DNA from: Thioglobus_C sp964448305
GTDB lineage: Bacteria > Pseudomonadota > Gammaproteobacteria > PS1 > Pseudothioglobaceae
NCBI GenBank assembly: GCA_964448305.1
Contig: CAYUWB010000003.1
Coordinates: forward strand, 14,123 to 78,122
Direction: 5' to 3'
DNA: 64,000 nucleotides
The notes beneath the pieces are model-generated. The model searched no databases. It saw only the letters and a list, made by a program, of their open reading frames with translations, and had not been told where the DNA came from. Below are positions 17,056 to 24,795 of the stretch, in pieces; within the stretch, counting starts at the first letter, position 1, and the number at the start of each line of letters is the position of its first letter. Position numbers and translations under genes: made by a program.

Positions 17056-17794
17056 GAATTTTATCAGTCCAATTAATAATTTCCCAACTACCATCAAAAT
17101 GCTCAACTAAAGCGGTGCACGATTCAACCCAATCTCCATCGTTCATATAGGTAATACCTTCTATGGTTTCAATTTCAGGCGTATGAATATGACCACAAAT
17201 TACCCCATCAAGTTTTTTGTGCTTAGCGTAATTTGTAACGTTGTGTTTAAAATTCCAAAGATAATCAACTGCATTTTTAGTTTTTAGCTTTAAATAGGCA
17301 GATAAACTCCAATATCGATAACCAAAAACTCTTCGAACTTTGTTAAAAATTTGATTAAACCATAGTAAAAAATCATACATCTTATCGCCTAGTCGGACCA
17401 ACCACTTTGCCATGGAAGTAATTCCATCAAAAAGATCGCCATGAATAACTAGGTAGGATTTTCCATCTACGCCTTGATGTACTATTTCATTGACAACTTT
17501 GATACGCCCAAAACGCATATCCAAATCTAAAAATGATCTAAGCATTTCGTCATGATTGCCTAATACCCAGTAAACTTTAGTACCACGTTTGGCGCATCCG
17601 ATTATGCGCCGAATAACATTGCTGTGAGACTGTGGCCAATACCATTTTTTCTTAAGTCGCCAACCGTCTATAATATCTCCAACCAAATACATCTGTTCAC
17701 AACTGCTTTTCTTTAAAAAGTTATTTAAAGCGTTAGCTTGAGCGCCTCTTGTACCAAGATGCGTATCGGATATAAAGATGGATTTGTATTTCAT
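17033..17794 (-). CDS. plcP: PlcP-type phospholipase C (calcineurin-like phosphoesterase)
   Basis: This 253-residue cytoplasmic metallophosphoesterase has all the metal ligands: SDTHLGTRG (Asp10, His12), GDIIDGWR (Asp40), GNHDE (Asn80-His81-Asp82), IHGDLFD (His118) and GHIHTPE (His202, His204). General annotation would call it a UDP-2,3-diacylglucosamine hydrolase relative, but the pattern GDIIDGWRLKK, HGDLFDG and INDGDWVESCTALVEH-like C-terminus matches the PlcP family that cleaves phosphatidylcholine and related lipids in phosphate-starved Sinorhizobium and marine bacteria. It lies between a PhoH-like gene and agt in a unit preceded by a Pho box. Confidence 0.85.
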   Translation of the reverse strand: MKYKSIFISDTHLGTRGAQANALNNFLKKSSCEQMYLVGDIIDGWRLKKKWYWPQSHSNVIRRIIGCAKRGTKVYWVLGNHDEMLRSFLDLDMRFGRIKVVNEIVHQGVDGKSYLVIHGDLFDGITSMAKWLVRLGDKMYDFLLWFNQIFNKVRRVFGYRYWSLSAYLKLKTKNAVDYLWNFKHNVTNYAKHKKLDGVICGHIHTPEIETIEGITYMNDGDWVESCTALVEHFDGSWEIINWTDKIHEKNTTD

Positions 17795-17823
17795 AAAAAC
17801 AACAAAATATTAATTAAAGGATA

Positions 17824-19200
17824 TTATTGGCGTTTATTTTCAAAAACAGACTCTGAGAATTCTGCAAATCGACCTCGTACTGCTTTGGTTAGCTCAATGC
17901 CAAATAGATTTAAATGATCATTTTTAACCTTTGTTTGTTTTTGAATTTCTGTTAGACCATTGTTAAACTTGTTCAAATACATATTGTCAATTTGTCGATT
18001 AGAGCCAATCATAATACCCATACAGGCATTGTCTAGTCTCGATAGAATCAGTTGTGTAGTGTTTACACTGGCATTTTGCCATTCGTCCATTATTACGATA
18101 GCGCCACTCAGTGTTCTACCTCTGGCCTCTCCGGGCCATAAAGTTTTAATCATGTATCGCTCTTGAAGTTCTTCTATTTTTGAATCAATTGATTCTTGCT
18201 TGGTTTTGTTCTTATGACTTTTTAAGTTTGGCTTTGCGATAAATTCAAGTGTGTCATAAAGCGCCATATTATAGATTCTGAATTTTTCATCATTTCCTGA
18301 CAAGTAACCGATATCCGCTCCTTTATCAATAGACTCAATAGAATTTCTGACATAAATAATTTTTTCATATTTGCCTTTATCAATTAATCGCATTGCACAA
18401 ACTAACGCCATTAAAGTTTTACCCGAGCCTGCTTTAGCATCAACTACAATCAAATCATAATCATTACTAATAATGGCTTTAGTTAAAAATTTTTGTCTTA
18501 AATTAATAGGTTTAACTGGCAAAGTCTTAAAATCAGAATCATCCATAGTTCTAATAATTTCATTATTAATTAACGCATGCATTTTGTTGCCATCTGGTGC
18601 TTGAAATTCATAGCAAAAATTACCTAGTTTATAATTGGGATCAAAATTTTTGATTGACTTGCCAGATACTTGGTTAAACTTTTCTGAACCTAGCTCGATT
18701 GTTTTAAAAAACTCAAACTCAGGTGTCTCGTCTTTATCATCATCTAATGACTCAGTACGAATATTTTTAAAAAGTGCGTAAGTTCTGGCATATACATCAA
18801 GCGAAACAAATGTAATTTTTCCACCTTTATAGTATTTTTGAGCCACTTCGCATGTCTCTACAATTCGTTTATCGTTGCTTTCTGATAAATACTTATATTC
18901 AAGGTCAGTTTGGTATTTTTCTTTTGTGATGAGATGAACTTTTAATTTATCTTTTGTTAATTTAACAACTTTAAATCCATTTTTATGATCCACTTCTTTA
19001 ACGGAAGTGGATGCGATAAATCTTGCAAAGCAACGAGCCTGATAACCAACCTCCTGATCTAATTTTTTTTTATCTTCTAGCTCAAGTAAAACCGTCTCAG
19101 GTATAACAATTAAGTTCTCTCCTTCGTCCGATAATCTAAATAAATTTTGCAAATTTTGCAATATTATATTGGTATCTAATACGTAAACTTTTCTTGCCAT
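17824..19200 (-). CDS. PhoH-like ATPase with N-terminal PIN domain (PhoH2)
   Basis: This 458-residue protein joins a PIN ribonuclease domain (VYVLDTNIILQ at the start, with conserved acidic residues) to a PhoH ATPase domain (Walker A VDAKAGSGKTLMALV, Walker B IVIMDEWQNA). PhoH2 proteins are described as RNA helicase/ribonucleases. It is the first gene of phoH-plcP-agt (29 nt to plcP) and faces a Pho-box-like site at 19271-19288, so induction by phosphate starvation is likely. Its RNA targets are unknown. Confidence 0.9.
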   Translation of the reverse strand: MARKVYVLDTNIILQNLQNLFRLSDEGENLIVIPETVLLELEDKKKLDQEVGYQARCFARFIASTSVKEVDHKNGFKVVKLTKDKLKVHLITKEKYQTDLEYKYLSESNDKRIVETCEVAQKYYKGGKITFVSLDVYARTYALFKNIRTESLDDDKDETPEFEFFKTIELGSEKFNQVSGKSIKNFDPNYKLGNFCYEFQAPDGNKMHALINNEIIRTMDDSDFKTLPVKPINLRQKFLTKAIISNDYDLIVVDAKAGSGKTLMALVCAMRLIDKGKYEKIIYVRNSIESIDKGADIGYLSGNDEKFRIYNMALYDTLEFIAKPNLKSHKNKTKQESIDSKIEELQERYMIKTLWPGEARGRTLSGAIVIMDEWQNASVNTTQLILSRLDNACMGIMIGSNRQIDNMYLNKFNNGLTEIQKQTKVKNDHLNLFGIELTKAVRGRFAEFSESVFENKRQ

Positions 19201-19270
19201 CGATCACCTTCTATTCATCAAAAAATTGAGTGAATTATAAGAAAAAATCGAAAAATATATAATTAGTAAT

Positions 19271-19288
19271 GTTTCATTTTTATTACAA
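19271..19288 (-). promoter_or_regulatory. Candidate PhoB box for phoH-plcP-agt
   Basis: Read on the minus strand, the sequence is TTGTAAT-AAAA-ATGAAAC, two 7-mers 4 nt apart. About 10 nt further comes an AT-rich hexamer (TATATA/TATATT) that could be the -10. The second half-site is weaker than in the other Pho boxes of the window. It shares a divergent spacer with the plus-strand box at 19305. Confidence 0.5.
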
Positions 19289-19304
19289 AAATTAACAAGT
19301 TTTT

Positions 19305-19322
19305 TTGTAATAAAACCGTAAT
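19305..19322 (+). promoter_or_regulatory. Candidate PhoB box for the acidic protein and phoX
   Basis: The plus strand reads TTGTAAT-AAAA-CCGTAAT, a 7-4-7 direct repeat of the TGTAA type, 51 nt before the start codon at 19374. A poor -10 (CAATAT or TATACC) lies about 10-13 nt downstream. Confidence 0.6.
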
Positions 19323-19373
19323 AAACATCTGTCAATATACCCATAATTTTTAAAAAAAATCTAGGAGAAATTT

Positions 19374-19556
19374 ATGAAAATTGGCAAACAAAATTTATCG
19401 AATAATGTTTCTATTAAGGATATTAATCTTGAAATTTTTGAGGACGACTACATCGACCTAAGCGAAATCATGCCTGATCGCATCTTTGAAGAAGATTTAG
19501 AGGATGATTTAGATGATGATGTTGACGAACTTGACTTTAATAGTCTTAATCAATAA
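19374..19556 (+). CDS. Highly acidic 60-residue protein upstream of phoX
   Basis: This small protein has a basic, polar N-terminus and a very acidic second half rich in Asp and Glu (for example FEEDLEDDLDDDVDELDF). It has no signal peptide, membrane segment or cysteine. It is translated from a strong ribosome-binding site (AGGAGAAA) behind a Pho box and precedes phoX by 27 nt, so it is probably co-induced with it. I know no family. A cation- or partner-binding role would be a guess. Confidence 0.7.
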   Translation: MKIGKQNLSNNVSIKDINLEIFEDDYIDLSEIMPDRIFEEDLEDDLDDDVDELDFNSLNQ

Positions 19557-19583
19557 TTTAACCAAATAATCGGAGATACCAAC

Positions 19584-21458
19584 ATGACTAAAAAAAATGA
19601 ATTGGATTTTGACAAAGTCTTAAGTAAAAATTTAACACGAAGAGATTTTTTAAAAGGCGGCACACTAGCGTTTGGCGCATCAGCCTTTGCTTTGTCAACT
19701 GGAACCGCATCAATGCTTGTATCGCAATCTGCTAAAGCAGGTTTTTGGCAAGGCAATGATGCTTTACTTGATTTCAAACCTGTGTCAGCCAATATCTTGG
19801 ACACAATCACAATCCCAAGCGAATTTGATTGGCATCGTGTAGTAAGTTGGGGAGATCCAATTTTTCCAAATGGATCTTGGTTTAATCATTACACACGTGG
19901 TGATGCCAAATCTCAGTCTTTAGCTTTTGGCGACAACACTGATGGTATGGATATATTTACCAAGGATAGCCGCACAATTTTAGCTGCCAATAATGAATAC
20001 ATTAATAAGTCAATCTTTTATAACAATAGAGACTCAAAATTACCTGAAAATGCCGATGATATTGCAAAAGGAAAGGCGGCACACGGTGTTAGCGTTGTAG
20101 AATTGGTGCAGAAAAAAGGTAAATGGCAGGTCCAAAAAAATTCAGAGTTTAATCGTAAAATTACTGCAGACTCGCCAATGGAAATCACTGGTCCTGCTAA
20201 AGGGCATGCATTAATGAAAACCCAAGCAGATCCAACTGGAACAAAATCTCTTGGCACTTGGAACAATTGCGGTAATGGAAAAACACCATGGGGAACTTAC
20301 TTGACCTGTGAGGAAAATTTTAACGGTTATTTTTCTAGTAGCGATCCAGCACTAGAATTAACTGATGAGTTTAAGCGCTACGGCATTAAGCATAAAGATC
20401 GTGGATACGGTTGGGGACAATATGATGAACGCTTTGATATTTCTAAGCACCCAACCGAACCTAATCGTGCAGGTTTTATTGTTGAGATTGATCCTCTTGA
20501 TCCAAACTCAACACCGAAAAAACGCACTGCATTAGGTAGATTTAAGCACGAAAATGCTGAAGTTGTTGTAGCCACTAATGGGCATGTTGTGGTGTATTTA
20601 GGTGATGATGAGCGCGGTGAATACCTCTATAAGTTTATTTCAAAAAATAAATACTCAAGGCATGAAAACAACCAAAATATACTGGACGATGGAGATTTAT
20701 ACGTAGCCAAGTTTAATGACGATGGGTCAGGAAAATGGCTGCATTTAACACCTGAGTCAACTGGTATGGCCTCTAAGGCCGAAATTTGTATCAATACAAG
20801 AATGGCAGCCTCTGCTGTTAAAGCCACTACAATGGATCGACCAGAATGGGTTGCGGCACATCCTCACAAGGCTGAAATATACTGTGCCTTAACAAACAAC
20901 AAAAATCGTGGCATAAAACCTAATGCTGGTGGCGACGCCACCTCAGTTGATGCAGTAAACCCAAGAAAAGGAAATAAATACGGTCAAATTGTTCGCTGGA
21001 ATCCTCTTAACAATGATCACACATCAAGTCAATTTAATTGGGATTTATTTGCACTAGCTGGAAACCCTGAAGTGCATAAAAACAACTTAAAGTCTGGATC
21101 AAATAATATTACTAAATTTAACATGTTTAATTCACCTGATGGATTGAAGTTTGACTCTAAAGGTGGACTTTGGATTCAAACCGATGGCAAATACTCAAAT
21201 AAAGATGACTTTGCCGGAATGGGTAATAATCAAATGTTATTGGGTAATCCAGAAACTGGAGAAATTAAACGCTTTTTAGTCGGTCCTAAAGAGTGTGAAG
21301 TGACAGGTTTGACTTGGAGTGATGATAAAAAAACCATGTTTGTTGGTATACAACACCCGGGTGAGAAGGGTTACTCTAATTTTCCTGGCGGAGCTGGTAC
21401 AGCACCTAGGTCTACCGTTATTGCAATTACACGCAAAGATGGCGGAGAAATGGGCTAA
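19584..21458 (+). CDS. phoX: PhoX-family alkaline phosphatase
   Basis: PhoX is a secreted calcium/iron phosphomonoesterase that releases phosphate from organic esters. The 624-residue protein has a twin-arginine signal (RRDFLKGG at 19-26, then a hydrophobic stretch ending before AKAGFW) and the DUF839 beta-propeller, with recognisable blocks WGTYLTCEENFNGYF, RFKHENAEVVV, YLGDDERGEYLYKF and DGLKFDSKGGLWIQTDG. The ribosome-binding site CGGAGA precedes the ATG. It is Tat-exported folded with its cofactors, which implies a periplasmic or surface location. Confidence 0.93.
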   Translation: MTKKNELDFDKVLSKNLTRRDFLKGGTLAFGASAFALSTGTASMLVSQSAKAGFWQGNDALLDFKPVSANILDTITIPSEFDWHRVVSWGDPIFPNGSWFNHYTRGDAKSQSLAFGDNTDGMDIFTKDSRTILAANNEYINKSIFYNNRDSKLPENADDIAKGKAAHGVSVVELVQKKGKWQVQKNSEFNRKITADSPMEITGPAKGHALMKTQADPTGTKSLGTWNNCGNGKTPWGTYLTCEENFNGYFSSSDPALELTDEFKRYGIKHKDRGYGWGQYDERFDISKHPTEPNRAGFIVEIDPLDPNSTPKKRTALGRFKHENAEVVVATNGHVVVYLGDDERGEYLYKFISKNKYSRHENNQNILDDGDLYVAKFNDDGSGKWLHLTPESTGMASKAEICINTRMAASAVKATTMDRPEWVAAHPHKAEIYCALTNNKNRGIKPNAGGDATSVDAVNPRKGNKYGQIVRWNPLNNDHTSSQFNWDLFALAGNPEVHKNNLKSGSNNITKFNMFNSPDGLKFDSKGGLWIQTDGKYSNKDDFAGMGNNQMLLGNPETGEIKRFLVGPKECEVTGLTWSDDKKTMFVGIQHPGEKGYSNFPGGAGTAPRSTVIAITRKDGGEMG

Positions 21459-21481
21459 TAGGTCTATAACTACATACATAA

Positions 21482-21514
21482 AAAGCTGAGCTATCTTTTA
21501 TCTCAGCTTTATTT
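21482..21514 (+). terminator. Stem-loop after phoX
   Basis: AAAGCTGAG (21482-21490) pairs with CTCAGCTTT (21502-21510) around an 11-nt loop. Only a short T run follows, so it may terminate partially and allow some transcription into the next gene. Confidence 0.6.
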
Positions 21515-21538
21515 ACAATTTTAATTAAGGAAAATGTT

Positions 21539-23092
21539 ATGAAAAAACAGATAATAACTATTGCTGCATTGGCAACAATGAATAGTGCAGTCGCACTTGC
21601 AGATGGTAAGATTTTATTATACAAAGCAGATGGAACTTATATTGATACTGCCAATGTTGGTAATCTACCAGACAGTATTGCTTTCTCAGCAAAGGGTAAT
21701 ACCATTGTTAGTGCCAATGAAGGCGAACCAAGTGATGATTATACAAACGATCCACAGGGCTCTATTAGTATTATAAATTTAAACAACAACTACACGGTAA
21801 ACAAAGTAACCACATTAGGCTTTGATACAATCAATATCCCGTTAGGTGTACGTATTAAACCTGGAGCTAGTGTTGCGAATGATCTTGAACCTGAATATGT
21901 CACTATTAGTAAAGATGATTCAAAAGCTTGGGTTAGCTTGCAAGAGAATAATGCTATGGCCATTGTCAATCTTGACAGAAATCGGATTGATTCTGTAGTA
22001 GATTTAGGGCGTGTAGATCTGTCAACTCGACGTATTGATATTTCTGATGATGGTCTTGCCAATCCAACTAATGCACCTAAAGGATTATTTGCACTTTATC
22101 AGCCAGACACACTGGCCACATATCAGGCGTTAGGTAAAGATTATGTGGTTAGTGCTAATGAGGGGGATGATAGAGAATATAGTGCATGGGAAGATTACGA
22201 AAAATTAAAAAAATTAAAAAACCAATTGCCTGAAAAGTTCAAATCATTACTAAATTCAAAATCAAAAAAGTTACGCGTTCTTAAAGATATGGGATTAGAA
22301 AATGATCAATATCAGTCTTTATATTTAGCTGGAACACGATCTTTCTCTATTCGTGATGAATATGGCAATCTAGTGTTTGACTCTGGTTCAGAATTTGAAG
22401 ATTACTTGGCAGAAAATATGTCAAAAAGGTTCAATACACGTGTTGACGATACTAATGATAAAGACGATATTAGAGAGTTAAAAGATGAAAATATAGCATT
22501 TGAAATGATTGGCGATACTGCTTATTTTTGGGAGGGTGTTGATGCTAGAAGTTTAAAAAAAGGAGTCGAACCAGAAGCTTTAGCGCTTGCTGATATCAAC
22601 GGCAGAACGTTTGCTTATATTGGTCTTGAAAAACAAGGTGGATTTTTTGTTTATGATGTATCAAGCCCCGCTTCAAGCGAAATGATTGAGTATGTAAATG
22701 ACATTGAATATAACAGTCTTCCAAGTAAATCTGGTGATTTGGCGCCTGAAGGCATGGTTACATTCGTACAAGATAGTAAACATTACTTGGCAATAGCTAA
22801 TGAACTCAGCTCTACTGTATCAATCTATCGTCTGGCTAATGTAACAGGCAAGGCTACCAAAATAACCAGCCTAAAAGTAGGGGGTTTTGACCAAGGTGCA
22901 GCAGAAATTTTAGACTATTGGAACGGCCAACTATTTGTTACAAACGGAGAAACTAAAACCATCGATGTTATCAATATAGAAGATACGAGTAAACCATTTG
23001 TTTCTAGCAAGATTGATTTTTCTAAGCATGGCAGTAAGTTACAAAGTGTGAGTGTAAACCAGGCAGGTATTGTGGCAATTTCAATTAAATAA
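21539..23092 (+). CDS. Exported choice-of-anchor I family protein (putative phosphatase)
   Basis: This 517-residue protein has a signal peptide (about 1-21) and the beta-propeller of the choice-of-anchor I family: DSIAFSAKGNTIVSANEGEP, YVVSANEGDDREY, AFEMIGDTAYFWEGVD, KGVEPEALALADINGRTFAYIGLE and HYLAIANELSSTVSIY are typical blocks. Members are often annotated as alkaline-phosphatase-like and occur with phoX, but a reaction has not been firmly shown for most. It lies 80 nt after phoX behind a stem-loop and has its own ribosome-binding site (AAGGAAA). No C-terminal anchor is seen, so it is likely soluble in the periplasm. Confidence 0.85.
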   Translation: MKKQIITIAALATMNSAVALADGKILLYKADGTYIDTANVGNLPDSIAFSAKGNTIVSANEGEPSDDYTNDPQGSISIINLNNNYTVNKVTTLGFDTINIPLGVRIKPGASVANDLEPEYVTISKDDSKAWVSLQENNAMAIVNLDRNRIDSVVDLGRVDLSTRRIDISDDGLANPTNAPKGLFALYQPDTLATYQALGKDYVVSANEGDDREYSAWEDYEKLKKLKNQLPEKFKSLLNSKSKKLRVLKDMGLENDQYQSLYLAGTRSFSIRDEYGNLVFDSGSEFEDYLAENMSKRFNTRVDDTNDKDDIRELKDENIAFEMIGDTAYFWEGVDARSLKKGVEPEALALADINGRTFAYIGLEKQGGFFVYDVSSPASSEMIEYVNDIEYNSLPSKSGDLAPEGMVTFVQDSKHYLAIANELSSTVSIYRLANVTGKATKITSLKVGGFDQGAAEILDYWNGQLFVTNGETKTIDVINIEDTSKPFVSSKIDFSKHGSKLQSVSVNQAGIVAISIK

Positions 23093-23114
23093 GAGGTATT
23101 ATTTATTTTGAACT

Positions 23115-23144
23115 AAAAGCGCAGAGAAACCTGCGCTTTTTTTT
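23115..23144 (+). terminator. Rho-independent terminator
   Basis: AAAAGCGCAG (23115-23124) pairs perfectly with CTGCGCTTTT (23131-23140) around AGAAAC and is followed by TTTT. It ends the phoX unit and, because of its A-rich 5' side, can also serve the convergent ppx gene whose stop codon lies at its edge. Confidence 0.9.
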
Positions 23145-24651
23145 ATGTCATTTTATCAAAATAAATCAGTTCAAATCCATATTTTGAAAGTGTGGTTGCT
23201 TCTATCTCTAAATCTAATTGGGTAAGCGTATGCTTGTTAATCCAATCTACATCAAAAAATAACATGATTTGATTATCTTTAGCGCTGACAGTTGGTAATT
23301 TATGGTTGTTTCTATCTCTAAACAGTAATACCGATATTCTCAAGATAATAATCAAACGATATAGAATTATTGTATTTTTTGTCATTTGAAAGCTGTCGAT
23401 TAATGTTTCAGGTATTTTCTTCTTATGTGAAAGAATCAATAAAGCCAATATTTGCTGTTCTGTTTGTGAAAACCCTGCCATATCAGTATTTTCTATTAAG
23501 TATGCAGAATGTTTTTGAATGCGTTTATGAGATATAGTGCTGCCGATTTCGTGAAGAAGTGCCGACCAATAAAGCAATTTTCTACAATCAAAGCTTGAAC
23601 TGCTTATACTCCAACTGCCTGAAACCTGATCATAAAATGCAATTGACGCTTTTGCAACGTTTTTTAGGTGGGTTATGTCTTGATTGTATTTACTTAAAAT
23701 CCCCTTAACGGTTTTTTCACGTACATCTTCTTTTTCTATGCGACCAATCATTTCATAGATTAACCCTTCTCTCAAAGAGTAAGAAGAGGTGAACATTTTA
23801 TTGATTTTAAGAGATTTAAATGCTGCATATAGCACTGCAAAGCCACCTAATATTACAGGAATTCTATTCTTTTTTAAACCGTGTATATTAATCTGATCCA
23901 CATGTTCAAAATATAACAAGGCCTGTTTTATTTTTTTTAAATCTTCAAAAGTAATGGGCGATAATTTACCGTGAAGTTCACGCACAATACTGGTAATTGA
24001 TTTGATTGTACCTGATGATCCAATAGCAACATTCCAATGACTTGAGTTTATTTTTTCCTTGTGTGGCAATAGCTTTAATTGACAATGTTGGATCGCTTTA
24101 TTGAGTCGCTTTTGGTTGATACAACCATCGGGAAAAAACTTATTGGTAATGGTTACGCAACCCATTTCTAAACTATTTAAGCTGCCTTGTTCAAAATGCC
24201 TGCCAACAATAAATTCTGTTGATCCGCCACCAATATCAATCACTAATCTTTTGTCATGCTCATCTTCTAGGCTATGAGAAACACCCAGGTATATCAGTCT
24301 TGCCTCTTCAAAGCCTGATATGACTTCTATATCATGATCCAGAGCTTTTGAGGCTTGCTTGATAAACTCACCACTTTTTGACAAACTTCTTAATGTATTA
24401 GTGCCAACAATCCTAATATTTTTCTTTGGCACTGTTTTTAGTCGCTGAGAGAAGCGCTCTAAACACTCTAAAGCTTTTCTTCTTACAGAATCTGAAAGTC
24501 TATTTTTTTTATCAAGTCCACTTGCAAGACGAACAACTTCAACATGCTTATCCACAACTTTGATTTGATGATGTGCATATTCCACAACAATAAGGTGGAA
24601 GCTATTCGACCCAAGATCAATTGCAGCATAATAATTAGACTTAGTACTCAT
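23143..24651 (-). CDS. ppx: Exopolyphosphatase (Ppx/GppA family)
   Basis: Ppx hydrolyses terminal phosphates of polyphosphate, and some relatives hydrolyse pppGpp. The 502-residue protein has the ASKHA phosphate loops AAIDLGSNSFHLIV and RLVIDIGGGSTEFIVG, the middle GSSGTIKSI segment, and a C-terminal HD-like helical domain (LHEIGSTISHKRIQKHSAYL). It is divergent from ppk1, so synthesis and breakdown of polyphosphate are encoded back to back. Only ppk has a visible Pho box. Confidence 0.93.
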   Translation of the reverse strand: MSTKSNYYAAIDLGSNSFHLIVVEYAHHQIKVVDKHVEVVRLASGLDKKNRLSDSVRRKALECLERFSQRLKTVPKKNIRIVGTNTLRSLSKSGEFIKQASKALDHDIEVISGFEEARLIYLGVSHSLEDEHDKRLVIDIGGGSTEFIVGRHFEQGSLNSLEMGCVTITNKFFPDGCINQKRLNKAIQHCQLKLLPHKEKINSSHWNVAIGSSGTIKSITSIVRELHGKLSPITFEDLKKIKQALLYFEHVDQINIHGLKKNRIPVILGGFAVLYAAFKSLKINKMFTSSYSLREGLIYEMIGRIEKEDVREKTVKGILSKYNQDITHLKNVAKASIAFYDQVSGSWSISSSSFDCRKLLYWSALLHEIGSTISHKRIQKHSAYLIENTDMAGFSQTEQQILALLILSHKKKIPETLIDSFQMTKNTIILYRLIIILRISVLLFRDRNNHKLPTVSAKDNQIMLFFDVDWINKHTLTQLDLEIEATTLSKYGFELIYFDKMT

Positions 24652-24733
24652 ACAACGTTTAACAGATTGTTTTTCTCTACAGTATAGTTATATTTGTTTG
24701 TTTTTAACTAATTCAATTCAAAAACATTGATGA

Positions 24734-24751
24734 CTGTAACATTTATGTAAT
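24734..24751 (+). promoter_or_regulatory. PhoB box and promoter of ppk1
   Basis: The plus strand reads CTGTAAC-ATTT-ATGTAAT. A -10-like TAAAAT starts 10 nt after the box (24762-24767), the spacing typical of PhoB-activated promoters where the box replaces the -35. The ppk1 ATG is 45 nt downstream. Confidence 0.75.
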
Positions 24752-24795
24752 AGAGTTTACTTAAAATTAATTAATTAACTTTACCAATTTTGTAT

